Assembly: GCA_037783545.1 (NCBI GenBank)
Contig: JBBELK010000301.1
Span: 1-64,000, forward strand
Length of the DNA: 64,000 nucleotides
Direction of reading: 5' to 3'
Origin: Henricia sp. BOLD:AAB3569
Taxonomy: Eukaryota; Echinodermata; Asteroidea; Spinulosida; Echinasteridae
In this document: positions 35,792 to 47,326 of the stretch, one piece after another
How positions within the stretch are numbered: position 1 is the stretch's first letter
Layout: each line of letters opens with the position of its first letter
The notes under the pieces: generated by a model
The model's database searches: none
The model's input: only the letters and a program-made list of their open reading frames with translations
Told to the model about the DNA's origin: nothing
Position numbers and translations under genes: made by a program

Positions 35792-37441
35792 GTGTGTCCC
35801 AAATGCCGGCAAATTTGGAAATCAAGGAATTTTCCAACCAACTTCCAATTTTGCATGCTCCAAACTGTATATATTCCGCACTTGTCATGCAAAATTGACA
35901 GATTTTCGCTGGGAAATGACGGAGAAATTTCAGAGTTTAGGGAAAACGGAGCTCGGCTGCGTGGTTATTCCCCTAACCGTGGCTGTTGGGACACCCTGCG
36001 CCGCGCTGGTGTACATTTGTACGGCCGTTGACTCACCCCAGATTGTGACGGGAATTAGGTCAAAGTGTGTCCCAAATGCCGGCAAATTTGGAAATCAAGG
36101 AATTTTCCAACCAACTTCAAATTTTGCATGCTCCAAACTCTATATATTCCGCACTTGTCATGCAAAATTGACAGATTTTCGCTGGGAAATGACGGAGAAA
36201 TTTCAGAGTTTAGGGAAAACGGAGCTCGGCTGCGTGGTTATTCCCCTAACCGTGGCTGTTGGGACACCCTGCGCCGCGCTGGTGTACATTTGTACGGCCG
36301 TTGACTCACCCCAGATTGTGACGGGAATTAGGTCAAAGTGTGTCCCAAATGACGGCAAATTTGGAAATCAAGGAATTTTCCAACCAACTTCAAATTTTGC
36401 ATGCTCCAAACTGTATATATTCCGCACTTGTCATGCAAAATTGACAGATTTTCGCTGGGAAATGACGGAGAAATTTCAGAGTTTAGGGAAAACGGAGCTC
36501 GGCTGCGTGGTTATTCCCCTAACCGTGGCTGTTGGGACACCCTGCGCCGCGCTGGTGTACATTTGTACGGCCGTTGACTCACCCCAGATTGTGACGGGAA
36601 TTAGGTCAAAGTGTGTCCCAAATGCCGGCAAATTTGGAAATCAAGGAATTTTCAAACCAACTTCAAATTTTGCATGCTCCAAACTCTATATATTCCGCAC
36701 TTGTCATGCAAAATTGACAGATTTTCGCTGGGAAATGACGGAGAAATTTCAGAGTTTAGGGAAAACGGAGCTCGGCTGCGTGGTTATTCCCCTAACCGTG
36801 GCTGTTGGGACACCCTGCGCATGCGCCGCGCTGGTGTACATTTTTACGGCCGTTGACTCACCCCAGATTGTGACGGGAATTAGGTCAAAGTGTGTCTCAA
36901 ATGCCGGCAAATTTGGAAATCAAGGAATTTTCCAACCAACTTCAAATTTTGCATGCTCCAAACTGTATATATTCCGCACTTGTCATGCAAAATTGACAGA
37001 TTTTCGCTGGGAAATGACGGAGAAATTTCAGAGTTTAGGGAAAACGGAGCTCGGCTGCGTGGTTATTCCCCTAACCGTGGCTGTTGGGACACCCTGCGCC
37101 GCGCTGGTGTACATTTGTACGGCCGTTGACTCACCCCAGATTGTGACGGGAATTAGGTCAAAGTGTGTCCCAAATGCCGGCAAATTTGGAAATCAAGGAA
37201 TTTTCCAACCAAATTCAAATTTTGCATGCTCCAAACTGTATATATTCCGCACTTGTCATGCAAAATTGACAGATTTTCGCTGGGAAATGGCGGAGAAATT
37301 TCAGAGTTTAGGGAAAACGGAGCTCGGCTGCGTGGTTATTCCCCTAACCGTGGCTGTTGGGACACCCTGCGCATGCGCCGCGCTGGTGTACATTTGTACG
37401 GCCGTTGACTCACCCCAGATTGTGACGGGAATTAGGTCAAA

Positions 37442-37715
37442 GTGTGTCCCAAATGCCGGCAAATTTGGAAATCAAGGAATTTTCCAACCAACTTCAAATT
37501 TTGCATGCTCCAAACTGTATATATTCCGCACTTGTCATCCAAAATTGTACAGATTTTTGCTGGGAAACGACGGACAAATTTCAGAGTTTAGGGAAAACTG
37601 AGCTCGGCTGCGTGGTTATTCCCCTAACCGTGGCTGTTGGGACACCCTGCGCCGCGCTGGTGTACATTTGTACGGCCGTTGACTCACCCCAGATTGTGAC
37701 GGGAATTAGGTCAAA
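37442..37715 (+). repeat. Diverged 274-bp monomer with clustered changes
   Basis: Six changes fall in about 61 bp (37539-37599): CATCCAAAA for CATGCAAAA, an inserted T in ATTGTACAG, TTTTGCTGGG for TTTCGCTGGG, AACGACGG for AATGACGG, GACAAATT for GAGAAATT and AACTGAGC for AACGGAGC. Neighbouring units have zero to three changes over the full length. The inserted T ends the long open frame. Confidence 0.9.
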
Positions 37716-39371
37716 GTGTGTCCCAAATGCCGGCAAATTTGGAAATCAAGGAATTTTCCAACCAACTTCAAATTTTGCATGCTCCAAACTGTATATATTC
37801 CGCACTTGTCATGCAAAATTGACAGATTTTCGCTGGGAAATGACGGAGAAATTTCAGAGTTTAGGGAAAACGGAGCTCGGCTGTGTGGTTATTCCCCTTA
37901 CCGTGGCTGTTGGGACACCCTGCGCATGCGCCGCGCTGGTGTACATTTGTACGGCCGTTGACTCACCCCTAATTGTGACGGAAATTAGGTCAAAGTGTGT
38001 CCCAAATGCCGGCAAATTTGGAAATCAAGGAATTTTCCAACCAACTTCAAATTTTGCATGCTCCAAACTGTATATATTCCGCACTTGTCATGCAAAATTG
38101 ACAGATTTTCGCTGGGAAATGACGGAGAAATTTCAGAGTTTATGGAAAACGGAGCTCGGCTGCGTAGTTATTCCCCTAACCGTGGCTGTTGGGACACCCT
38201 GCGCCGCGCTGGTGTACATTTGTACGGCCGTTGACTCACCCCAGATTGTGACGGGAATTAGGTCAAAGTGTGTCCCAAATGCCGGCAAATTTGGAAATCA
38301 AGGAATTTTCCAACCAACTTCAAATTTTGCATGCTCCAAACTGTATATATTCCGCACTTGTCATGCAAAAATGACAGATTTTCGCTGGGAAATGACGGAG
38401 AAATTTCAGAGTTTAGGGAAAACGGAGCTCGGCTGCGTGGTTATTCCCCTAACCGTGGCTGTTGGGACACCCTGCGCATGCGCCGCGCTGGTGTACATTC
38501 GTACGGCCGTTGACTCACCCCAGATTGTGACGGGAATTAGGTCAAAGTGTGTCCCAAATGCCGGCAAATTTGGAAATCAAGGAATTTTCCAACCAACTTC
38601 AAATTTTGCATGCTCCAAACTGTATATATTCCGCACTTGTCATGCAAAATTGACAGATTTTCGCTGGGAAATGACGGAGAAATTTCAGAGTTTAGGGAAA
38701 ACGGAGCTCGGCTGCGTGGTTATTCCCCTAACCGTGGCTGTTGGGACACCCTGCGCCGCGCTGGTGTACATTTGTACGGCCGTTGACTCACCCCAGATTG
38801 TGACGGGAATTAGGTCAAAGTGTGTCCCAAATGCCGGCAAATTTGGAAATCAAGGAATTTTCCAACCAACTTCAAATTTTGCATGCTCCAAACTGTATAT
38901 ATTCCGCACTTGTCATGCAAAATTGACAGATTTTCGCTGGGAAATGGCGGAGAAATTTCAGAGTTTAGGGAAAACGGAGCTCGGCTGCGTGGTTATTCCC
39001 CTAACCGTGGCTGTTGGGACACCCTGCGCATGCGCCGCGCTGGTGTACATTTGTACGGCCGTTGACTCACCCCAGATTGTGACGGGAATTAGGTCAAAGT
39101 GTGTCCCAAATGCCGGCAAATTTGGAAATCAAGGAATTTTCCAACCAACTTCAAATTTTGCATGCTCCAAACTGTATATATTCCGCACTTGTCATGCAAA
39201 ATTGACAGATTTTCGCTGGGAAATGACGGAGAAATTTCAGAGTTTAGGGAAAACGGAGCTCGGCTGCGTGGTTATTCCCCTAACCGTGGCTGTTGGGACA
39301 CCCTTCGCCGCGCTGGTGTACATTTGTACGGTCGTTGACTCACCCCAGATTGTGACGGGAATTAGGTCAAA

Positions 39372-39646
39372 GTGTGTCCCAAATGCCGGCAAATGTGGAA
39401 ATCAAGGAATTTTCCAACCAACTTCAAATTTTGCATGCTCCAAACTGTATATATATTCCGCACTTGTCATGCAAAATTGACAGATTTTCGCTGGGAAATG
39501 ACGGAGAAATTTCAGAGTTTAGGGAAAACGGAGCTCGACTGCGTGGTTATTCCCCTAACCGTGGCTGTTGGGACACCCTGCGCCGCGCTGGTGTACATTT
39601 GTACGGCCGTTGACTCACCCCAGATTGTGACGGGAATTAGGTCAAA
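39372..39646 (+). repeat. 275-bp monomer with TATATATA expansion
   Basis: TGTATATATATTCC replaces TGTATATATTCC, a 2-bp TA gain. The preceding unit boundary carries CCCTTCGCC and GGTCGTTGAC. The gain shifts the reading frame. Confidence 0.88.
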
Positions 39647-41017
39647 GTGTGTCCCAAATGCCGGCAAATTTGGAAATCAAGGAATTTTCCAACCAACTTC
39701 AAATGTTGCATGCTCCAAACTGTATATATTCCGCACTTGTCATGCAAAATTGTCAGATTTTCGCTGGGAAATGACGGAGAAATTTCAGAGTTTAGGGAAA
39801 ACGGAGCTCGGCTGCGTGGTTATTCCCCTAACCGTGGCTGTTGGGACACCCTGCGCATGCGCCGCGCTGGTGTACATTTGTACGGCCGTTGACTCACCCG
39901 AGATTGTGACGGGAATTAGGTCAAAGTGTGTCCCAAATGCCGGCAAATTTGGAAATCAAGGAATTTTCCAACCAACTTCAAATTTTGCATGCTCCAAACT
40001 GTATATATTCCGCACTTGTCATGCAAAATTGACAGATTTTCGCTGGGAAATGACGGAGAAATTTCAGAGTTTAGGTAAAACGGAGCTCGGCTGCGTGGTT
40101 ATTCCCCTAACCGTGGCTGTTGGGACACCCTTCGCCGCGCTGGTGTACATTTGTACCGTCGTTGACTCACCCCAGATTGTGACGGGAATTAGGTCAAAGT
40201 GTGTCCCAAATGCCGGCAAATTTGGAAATCAAGGAATTTTCCAACCAACTTCAAATTTTGCATGCTCCAAACTGTATATATTCCGCACTTGTCATGCAAA
40301 ATTGACAGATTTTCGCTGGGAAATGACTGAGAAATTTCAGAGTTTAGGGAAAACGGAGCTCGACTGCGTGGTTATTCCCCTAACCGTGGCTGTTGGGACA
40401 CCCTGCGCCGCGCTGGTGTACATTTGTACGGCCGTTGACTCACCCCAGATTGTGACGGGAATTAGGTCAAAGTGTGTCCCAAATGCCGGCAAATTTGGAA
40501 ATCAAGGAATTTTCCAACCAACTTCAAATTTTGCATGCTCCAAACTGTATATATTCCGCACTTGTCATGCAAAATTGACAGATTTTCGCTGGGAAATGAC
40601 GGAGAAATTTCAGAGTTTAGGGAAAACGGAGCTCGACTGCGTGGTTATTCCCCTAACCGTGGCTGTTGGGACACCCTGCGCCGCGCTGGTGTACATTTGT
40701 ACGGCCGTTGACTCACCGCAGATTGTGACGGGAATTAGGTCAAAGTGTGTCCCAAATGCCGGCAAATTTGGAAATCAAGGAATTTTCCAACCAACTTCAA
40801 ATTTTGCATGCTCCAAACTGTATATATTCCGCACTTGTCATGCAAAATTGACAGATTTTCGCTGGGAAATGACGGAGAAATTTCAGAGTTTAGGGAAAAC
40901 GGAGCTCGGCTGCGTGGTTATTCCCCTAACCGTGGCTGTTGGGACACCCTGCGCCGCGCTGGTGTACATTTGTACGGCCGTTGACTCACCCCAGATTGTG
41001 ACGGGAATTAGGTCAAA

Positions 41018-44000
41018 GTGTGTCCCAAATGCCGGCAAATTTGGAAATCAAGGAATTTTCCAACCAACTTCAAATTTTGCATGCTCCAAACTGTATATAT
41101 TCCCCACTTGTCATGCAAAATTGACAGATTTTCGCTGGGAAATGACGGAGAAATTTCAGAGTTTAGAGAAAACGGAGCTCGGCTGCGTGGTTATTCCCCT
41201 AACCGTGGCTGTTGGGACACCCTGCGCATGCGCCGCGCTGGTGTACATTTGTACGGCCGTTGACTCACCCTAGATTGTGACGGGAATTAGGTCAAAGTGT
41301 GTCCCAAATGCCGGCAAATTTGGAAATCAAGGAATTTTCCAACCAACTTCAAATTTTGCATGCTCCAAACTGTATATATTCCGCACTTGTCATGCAAAAT
41401 TGACAGATTTTCGCTGGGAAATTACGGAGAAATTTCAGAGTTTAGGGAAAACGAAGCTCGGCTGCGTGGTTATTCCCCTAACCGTGGCTGTTGGGACACC
41501 CTGCGCCGCGCTGGTGTACATTTGTACGGCCGTTGACTCACCCCAGATTGTGACGGGAATTAGGTCAAAGTGTGTCCCAAATGCCGGCAAATTTGGAAAT
41601 CAAGGAATTTTCCAACCAACTTCAAATTTTGCATGCTCCAAACTGTATATATTCCGCACTTGTCATGCAAAATTGTCAGATTTTCGCTGGGAAATGACGG
41701 AGAAATTTCAGAGTTTAGGGAAAACGGAGCTCGGCTGCGTGGTTATTCCCCTAACCGTGGCTGTTGGGACACCCTGCGCATGCGCCGCGCTGGTGTACAT
41801 TTGTACGGCCGTTGACTCACCCCAGATTGTGACGGGAATTAGGTCAAAGTGTGTCCCAAATGCCGGCAAATTTGGAAATCAAGGAATTTTCCAACCAACT
41901 TCAAATTTTGCATGCTCCAAACTGTATATATTCCGCACTTGTCATGCAAAATTGACAGATTTTCGCTGGGAAATGACGGAGAAATTTCAGAGTTTAGGTA
42001 AAACGGAGCTCGGCTGCGTGGTTATTCCCCTAACCGTGGCTGTTGGGACACCCTTCGCCGCGCTGGTGTACATTTGTACGGTCGTTGACTCACCCCAAAT
42101 TGTGACGGGAATTGGGTCAAAGTGTGTCCCAAATGCCGGCAAATTTGGAAATCAAGGAATTTTCCAACCAACTTCAAATTTTGCATGCTCCAAACTGTAT
42201 ATATTCCGCACTTGTCATGCAAAATTGACAGATTTTCGCTGGGAAATGACGGAGAAATTTCAGAGTTTAGGGAAAACGGAGCTCGACTGCGTGGTTATTC
42301 CCCTAACCGTGGCTGTTGGGACACCCTGCGCCGCGCTGGTGTACATTTGTACGGCCGTTGACTCACCCCAGATTGTGACGGGAATTAGGTCAAAGTGTGT
42401 CCCAAATGCCGGCAAATTTGGAAATCAAGGAATTTTCCAACCAACTTCAAATTTTGCATGCTCCAAACTGTATATATTCCGCACTTGTCATGCAAAATTG
42501 ACAGATTTTCGCTGGGAAATGACGGAGAAATTTCAGAGTTTAGGGAAAACGGAGCTCGGCTGCGTGGTTATTCCCCTAACCGTGGCTGTTGGGACACCCT
42601 GCGCCGCGCTGGTGTACATTTGTACGGCCGTTGACTCACCCCAGATTGTGACGGGAATTAGGTCAAAGTGTGTCCCAAATGCCGGCAAATTTGGAAATCA
42701 AGGAATTTTCCAACCAACTTCAAATTTTGCATGCTCCAAACTGTATATATTCCGCACTTGTCATGCAAAATTGACAGATTTTCGCTGGGAAATGACGGAG
42801 AAATTTCAGAGTTTAGGGAAAACGGAGCTCGACTGCGTGGTTATTCCCCTAACCGTGGCTGTTGGGACACCCTGCGCATGCGCCGCGCTGGTGTACATTT
42901 GTACGGCCGTTGACTCACCCCAGATTGTGACGGGAATTAGGTCAAAGTGTGTCCCAAATGCCGGCAAATTTGGAAATCAAGGAATTTTGCAACCAACTTC
43001 AAATTTTGCATGCTCCAAACTGTATATATTCCGCACTTGTCATGCAAAATTGACAGATTTTCGCTGGGAAATGACGGAGAAATTTCAGAGTTTAGGGAAA
43101 ACGGAGCTCGGCTGCGTGGTTATTCCCCTAACCGTGGCTGTTGGGACACCCTGCGCCGCGCTGGTGTACATTTGTACGGCCGTTGACTCACCCCAGATTG
43201 TGACGGGAATTAGGTCAAAGTGTGTCCCAAATGCCGGCAAATTTGGAAATCAAGGAATTTTCCAACCAACTTCAAATTTTGCATGCTCCAAACTGTATAT
43301 ATTCCGCACTTGTCATGCAAAATTGACAGATTTTCGCTGGGAAATGACGGAGAAATTTCAGAGTTTAGGGAAAACGGAGCTCGGCTGCGTGGTTATTCCC
43401 CTAACCGTGGCTGTTGGGACACCCTGCGCATGCGCCGCGCTGGTGTACATTTGTACGGCCGTTGACTCACCCCAGATTGTGACGGGAATTAGGTCAAAGT
43501 GTGTCCCAAATGCCGGCAAATTTGGAAATCAAGGAATTTTCCAACCAACTTCAAATTTTGCATGCTCCAAACTGTATATATTCCGCACTTGTCATGCAAA
43601 ATTGACAGATTTTCGCTGGGAAATGACGGAGAAATTTCAGAGTTTAGGGAAAACGGAGCTCGGCTGCGTGGTTATTCCCCTAACCGTGACTGTTGGGACA
43701 CCCTGCGCATGCGCCGCGCTGGTGTACATTTGTACGGCCGTTGACTCACCCCAGATTGTGACGGGAATTAGGTCAAAGTGTGTCCCAAATTTGGAAATCA
43801 AGGAATTTTCCAACCAACTTCAAATTTTGCATGCTCCAAACTGTATATATTCCGCACTTGTCATGCAAAATTGACAGATTTTCGCTGGGAAATGACGGAG
43901 AAATTTCAGAGTTTAGGGAAAACGGAGCTCGGCTGCGTGGTTATTCCCCTAACCGTGGCTGTTGGGACACCCTGCGCCGCGCTGGTGTACATTTGTACGG

Positions 44001-44040
44001 CCGTTGACTCACCCCAGATTGTGACGGGAATTAGGTCAAA
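41018..44040 (+). repeat. 3,023-bp HOR, copy 1 (11 monomers)
   Basis: Markers in order: TTTAGAGAAAAC and CACCCTAG (41018); GAAATTACGG (41297); ATTGTCAG (41570); TTAGGTAAAAC, CCCTTCGCC, GGTCGTTG and AATTGGGTC (41849); CTCGACTGC (42122, 42668); TTTTGCAACC (42947); CCGTGACTG (43499); and a 10-bp deletion (43778). Confidence 0.88.
43778..44040 (+). repeat. 263-bp monomer with amplified 10-bp deletion
   Basis: CCCAAATGCCGGCAAATTTGG has become CCCAAATTTGG, a loss of ten bases between AAAT direct repeats. The same deletion recurs at units 45418 and 46785, so one event was copied by array turnover. It shifts the reading frame. Confidence 0.9.
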
Positions 44041-45953
44041 GTGTGTCCCAAATGCCGGCAAATTTGGAAATCAAGGAATTTTCCAACCAACTTCAAATTT
44101 TGCATGCTCCAAACTGTATATATTCCGCACTTGTCATGCAAAATTGACAGATTTTCGCTGGGAAATGACGGAGAAATTTCAGAGTTTAGAGAAAACGGAG
44201 CTCGGCTGCGTGGTTATTCCCCTAACCGTGGCTGTTGGGACACCCTGCGCATGCGCCGCGCTGGTGTACATTTGTACGGCCGTTGACTCACCCTAGATTG
44301 TGACGGGAATTAGGTCAAAGTGTGTCCCAAATGCCGGCAAATTTGGAAATCAAGGAATTTTCCAACCAACTTCAAATTTTGCATGCTCCAAACTGTATAT
44401 ATTCCGCACTTGTCATGCAAAATTGACAGATTTTCGCTGGGAAATTACGGAGAAATTTCAGAGTTTAGGTAAAACGGAGCTCGGCTGCGTGGTTATTCCC
44501 CTAACCGTGGCTGTTGGGACACCCTTCGCCGCGCTGGTGTACATTTGTACGGTCGTTGACTCACCCCAAATTGTGACGGGAATTGGGTCAAAGTGTGTCC
44601 CAAATGCCGGCAAATTTGGAAATCAAGGAATTTTCCAACCAACTTCAAATTTTGCATGCTCCAAACTGTATATATTCCGCACTTGTCATGCAAAATTGAC
44701 AGATTTTCGCTGGGAAATGACGGAGAAATTTCAGAGTTTAGGGAAAACGGAGCTCGACTGCGTGGTTATTCCCCTAACCGTGGCTGTTGGGACACCCTGC
44801 GCCGCGCTGGTGTACATTTGTACGGCCGTTGACTCACCCCAGATTGTGACGGGAATTAGGTCAAAGTGTGTCCCAAATGCCGGCAAATTTGGAAATCAAG
44901 GAATTTTCCAACCAACTTCAAATTTTGCATGCTCCAAACTGTATATATTCCGCACTTGTCATGCAAAATTGACAGATTTTCGCTGGGAAATGACGGAGAA
45001 ATTTCAGAGTTTAGGGAAAACGGAGCTCGGCTGCGTGGTTATTCCCCTAACCGTGGCTGTTGGGACACCCTGCGCCGCGCTGGTGTACATTTGTACGGCC
45101 GTTGACTCACCCCAGATTGTGACGGGAATTAGGTCAAAGTGTGTCCCAAATGCCGGCAAATTTGGAAATCAAGGAATTTTCCAACCAACTTCAAATTTTG
45201 CATGCTCCAAACTGTATATATTCCGCACTTGTCATGCAAAATTGACAGATTTTCGCTGGGAAATGACGGAGAAATTTCAGAGTTTAGGGAAAACGGAGCT
45301 CGGCTGCGTGGTTATTCCCCTAACCGTGACTGTTGGGACACCCTGCGCATGCGCCGCGCTGGTGTACATTTGTACGGCCGTTGACTCACCCCAGATTGTG
45401 ACGGGAATTAGGTCAAAGTGTGTCCCAAATTTGGAAATCAAGGAATTTTCCAACCAACTTCAAATTTTGCATGCTCCAAACTGTATATATTCCGCACTTG
45501 TCATGCAAAATTGACAGATTTTCGCTGGGAAATTACGGAGAAATTTCAGAGTTTAGGGAAAACGGAGCTCGACTGCGTGGTTATTCCCCTAACCGTGGCT
45601 GTTGGGACACCCTGCGCCGCGCTGGTGTACATTTGTACGGCCGTTGACTCACCCCAGATTGTGACGGGAATTAGGTCAAAGTGTGTCCCAAATGCCGGCA
45701 AATTTGGAAATCAAGGAATTTTCCAACCAACTTCAAATTTTGCATGCTCCAAACTGTATATATTCCGCACTTGTCATGCAAAATTGACAGATTTTCGCTG
45801 GGAAATGACGGAGAAATTTCAGAGTTTAGGGAAAACGGAGCTCGGCTGCGTGGTTATTCCCCTAACCGTGGCTGTTGGGACACCCTGCGCCGCGCTGGTG
45901 TACATTTGTACGGCCGTTGACTCACCCCTGATTGTGACGAGAATTAGGTCAAA
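44041..45953 (+). repeat. Same HOR, copy 2, shortened (7 monomers)
   Basis: Starts with TTTAGAGAAAAC and CACCCTAG. It lacks a 552-bp pair (fusion of units equivalent to 41297 and 41849) and an 831-bp triplet (equivalent to 42668-43498), and it has one extra 273-bp unit at 45681. 3,023 - 552 - 831 + 273 = 1,913, the observed length. Confidence 0.85.
44320..44592 (+). repeat. Chimeric monomer
   Basis: The 5' half has the mark of the 41297 unit (GAAATTACGG at 44441-44450). The 3' half has all marks of the 41849 unit (TTAGGTAAAAC from 44466, CCCTTCGCC, GGTCGTTGAC, CCCCAAATTG, AATTGGGTC). The crossover therefore lies within 44451-44469. This explains the 552-bp shortening of this HOR copy. Confidence 0.88.
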
Positions 45954-47326
45954 GTGTGTCCCAAATGCCGGCAAATTTGGAAATCAAGGAATTTTCCAAC
46001 CAACTTCAAATTTTGCATGCTCCAAACTGTATATATTCCGCACTTGTCATGCAAAATTGACAGATTTTCGCTGGGAAATGACGGAGAAATTTCAGAGTTT
46101 AGAGAAAACGGAGCTCGGCTGCGTGGTTATTCCCCTAACCGTGGCTGTTGGGACACCCTGCGCATGCCCCGCGCTGGTGTACATTTGTACGGCCGTTGAC
46201 TCACCCTAGATTGTGACGGGAATTAGGTCAAAGTGTGTCCCAAATGCCGGCAAATTTGGAAATCAAGGAATTTTGCAACCAACTTCAAATTTTGCATGCT
46301 CCAAACTGTATATATTCCGCACTTGTCATGCAAAATTGACAGATTTTCGCTGGGAAATGACGGATAAATTTCAGAGTTTAGGGAAAACGGAGCTCGGCTG
46401 CGTGGTTATTCCCCTAACCGTGGCTGTTGGGACACCCTGCGCCGCGCTGGTGTACATTTGTACGGCCGTTGACTCACCCCAGATTGTGACGGGAATTAGG
46501 TCAAAGTGTGTCCCAAATGCCGGCAAATTTGGAAATCAAGGAATTTTCCAACCAACTTCAAATTTTGCATGCTCCAAACTGTATACATTCCGCACTTGTC
46601 ATGCAAAATTGACAGATTTTCGCTGGGAAATGACGGAGAAATTTCAGAGTTTAGGGAAAACGGAGCTCGGCTGCGTGGTTATTCCCCTAACCGTGGCTGT
46701 TGGGACACCCTGCGCATGCGCCGCGCTGGTGTACATTTGTACGGCCGTTGACTCACCCCAGATTGTGACGGGAATTAGGTCAAAGTGTGTCCCAAATTTG
46801 GAAATCAAGGAATTTTCCAACCAACTTCAAATTTTGCATGCTCCAAACTGTATATATTCCGCACTTGTCATGCAAAATTGACAGATTTTCGCTGGGAAAT
46901 GACGGAGAAAATTCAGAGTTTAGGGAAAACGAAGCTCGGCTGCGTGGTTATTCCCCTAACCGTGGCTGTTGGGACACCCTGCGCCGCGCTGGTGTACATT
47001 TGTACGGCCGTTGACTCACCCCAGATTGTGACGGGAATTAGGTCAAAGTGTGTCCCAAATGCCGGCAAATTTGGAAATCAAGGAATTTTCCAACCAACTT
47101 CAAATTTTGCATGCTCCAAACTGTATATATTCCGCACTTGTCATGCAAAATTGACAGATTTTCGCTGGGAAATGACGGAGAAATTTCAGAGTTTAGGGAA
47201 AACGGAGCTCGGCTGCGTGGTTATTCCCCTAACCGTGGCTGTTGGGACACCCTGCGCATGCGCCGCGCTGGTGTACATTTGTACGGCCGTTGACTCACCC
47301 CAGATTGTGACGTGAATTAGGTCAAA

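Larger units (their letters stand above)
25866..37601 (+). other. 3,911-codon open frame; repeat-length by-product, not a gene
   Basis: Forty-three consecutive monomers of 273 or 279 bp keep one frame open and encode a 91- or 93-residue cysteine-containing repeat. It starts only because a 1-bp deletion in the 25608 unit (GTAGGCCG for GTACGGCCG, near 25843) shifts the previous frame. It ends where a 1-bp insertion in the 37442 unit shifts it again. There is no unique N or C terminus, signal peptide or known domain. The same frame is broken elsewhere by amplified stops, so no selection for coding is apparent. Confidence 0.9.

Noticed and set aside
25866-37601. A giant protein of 3,911 residues with 91-residue repeats
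   Set aside because: The frame opens and closes through single-base indels in the satellite, has no unique ends or recognised domain, and the same frame carries amplified stop codons elsewhere.
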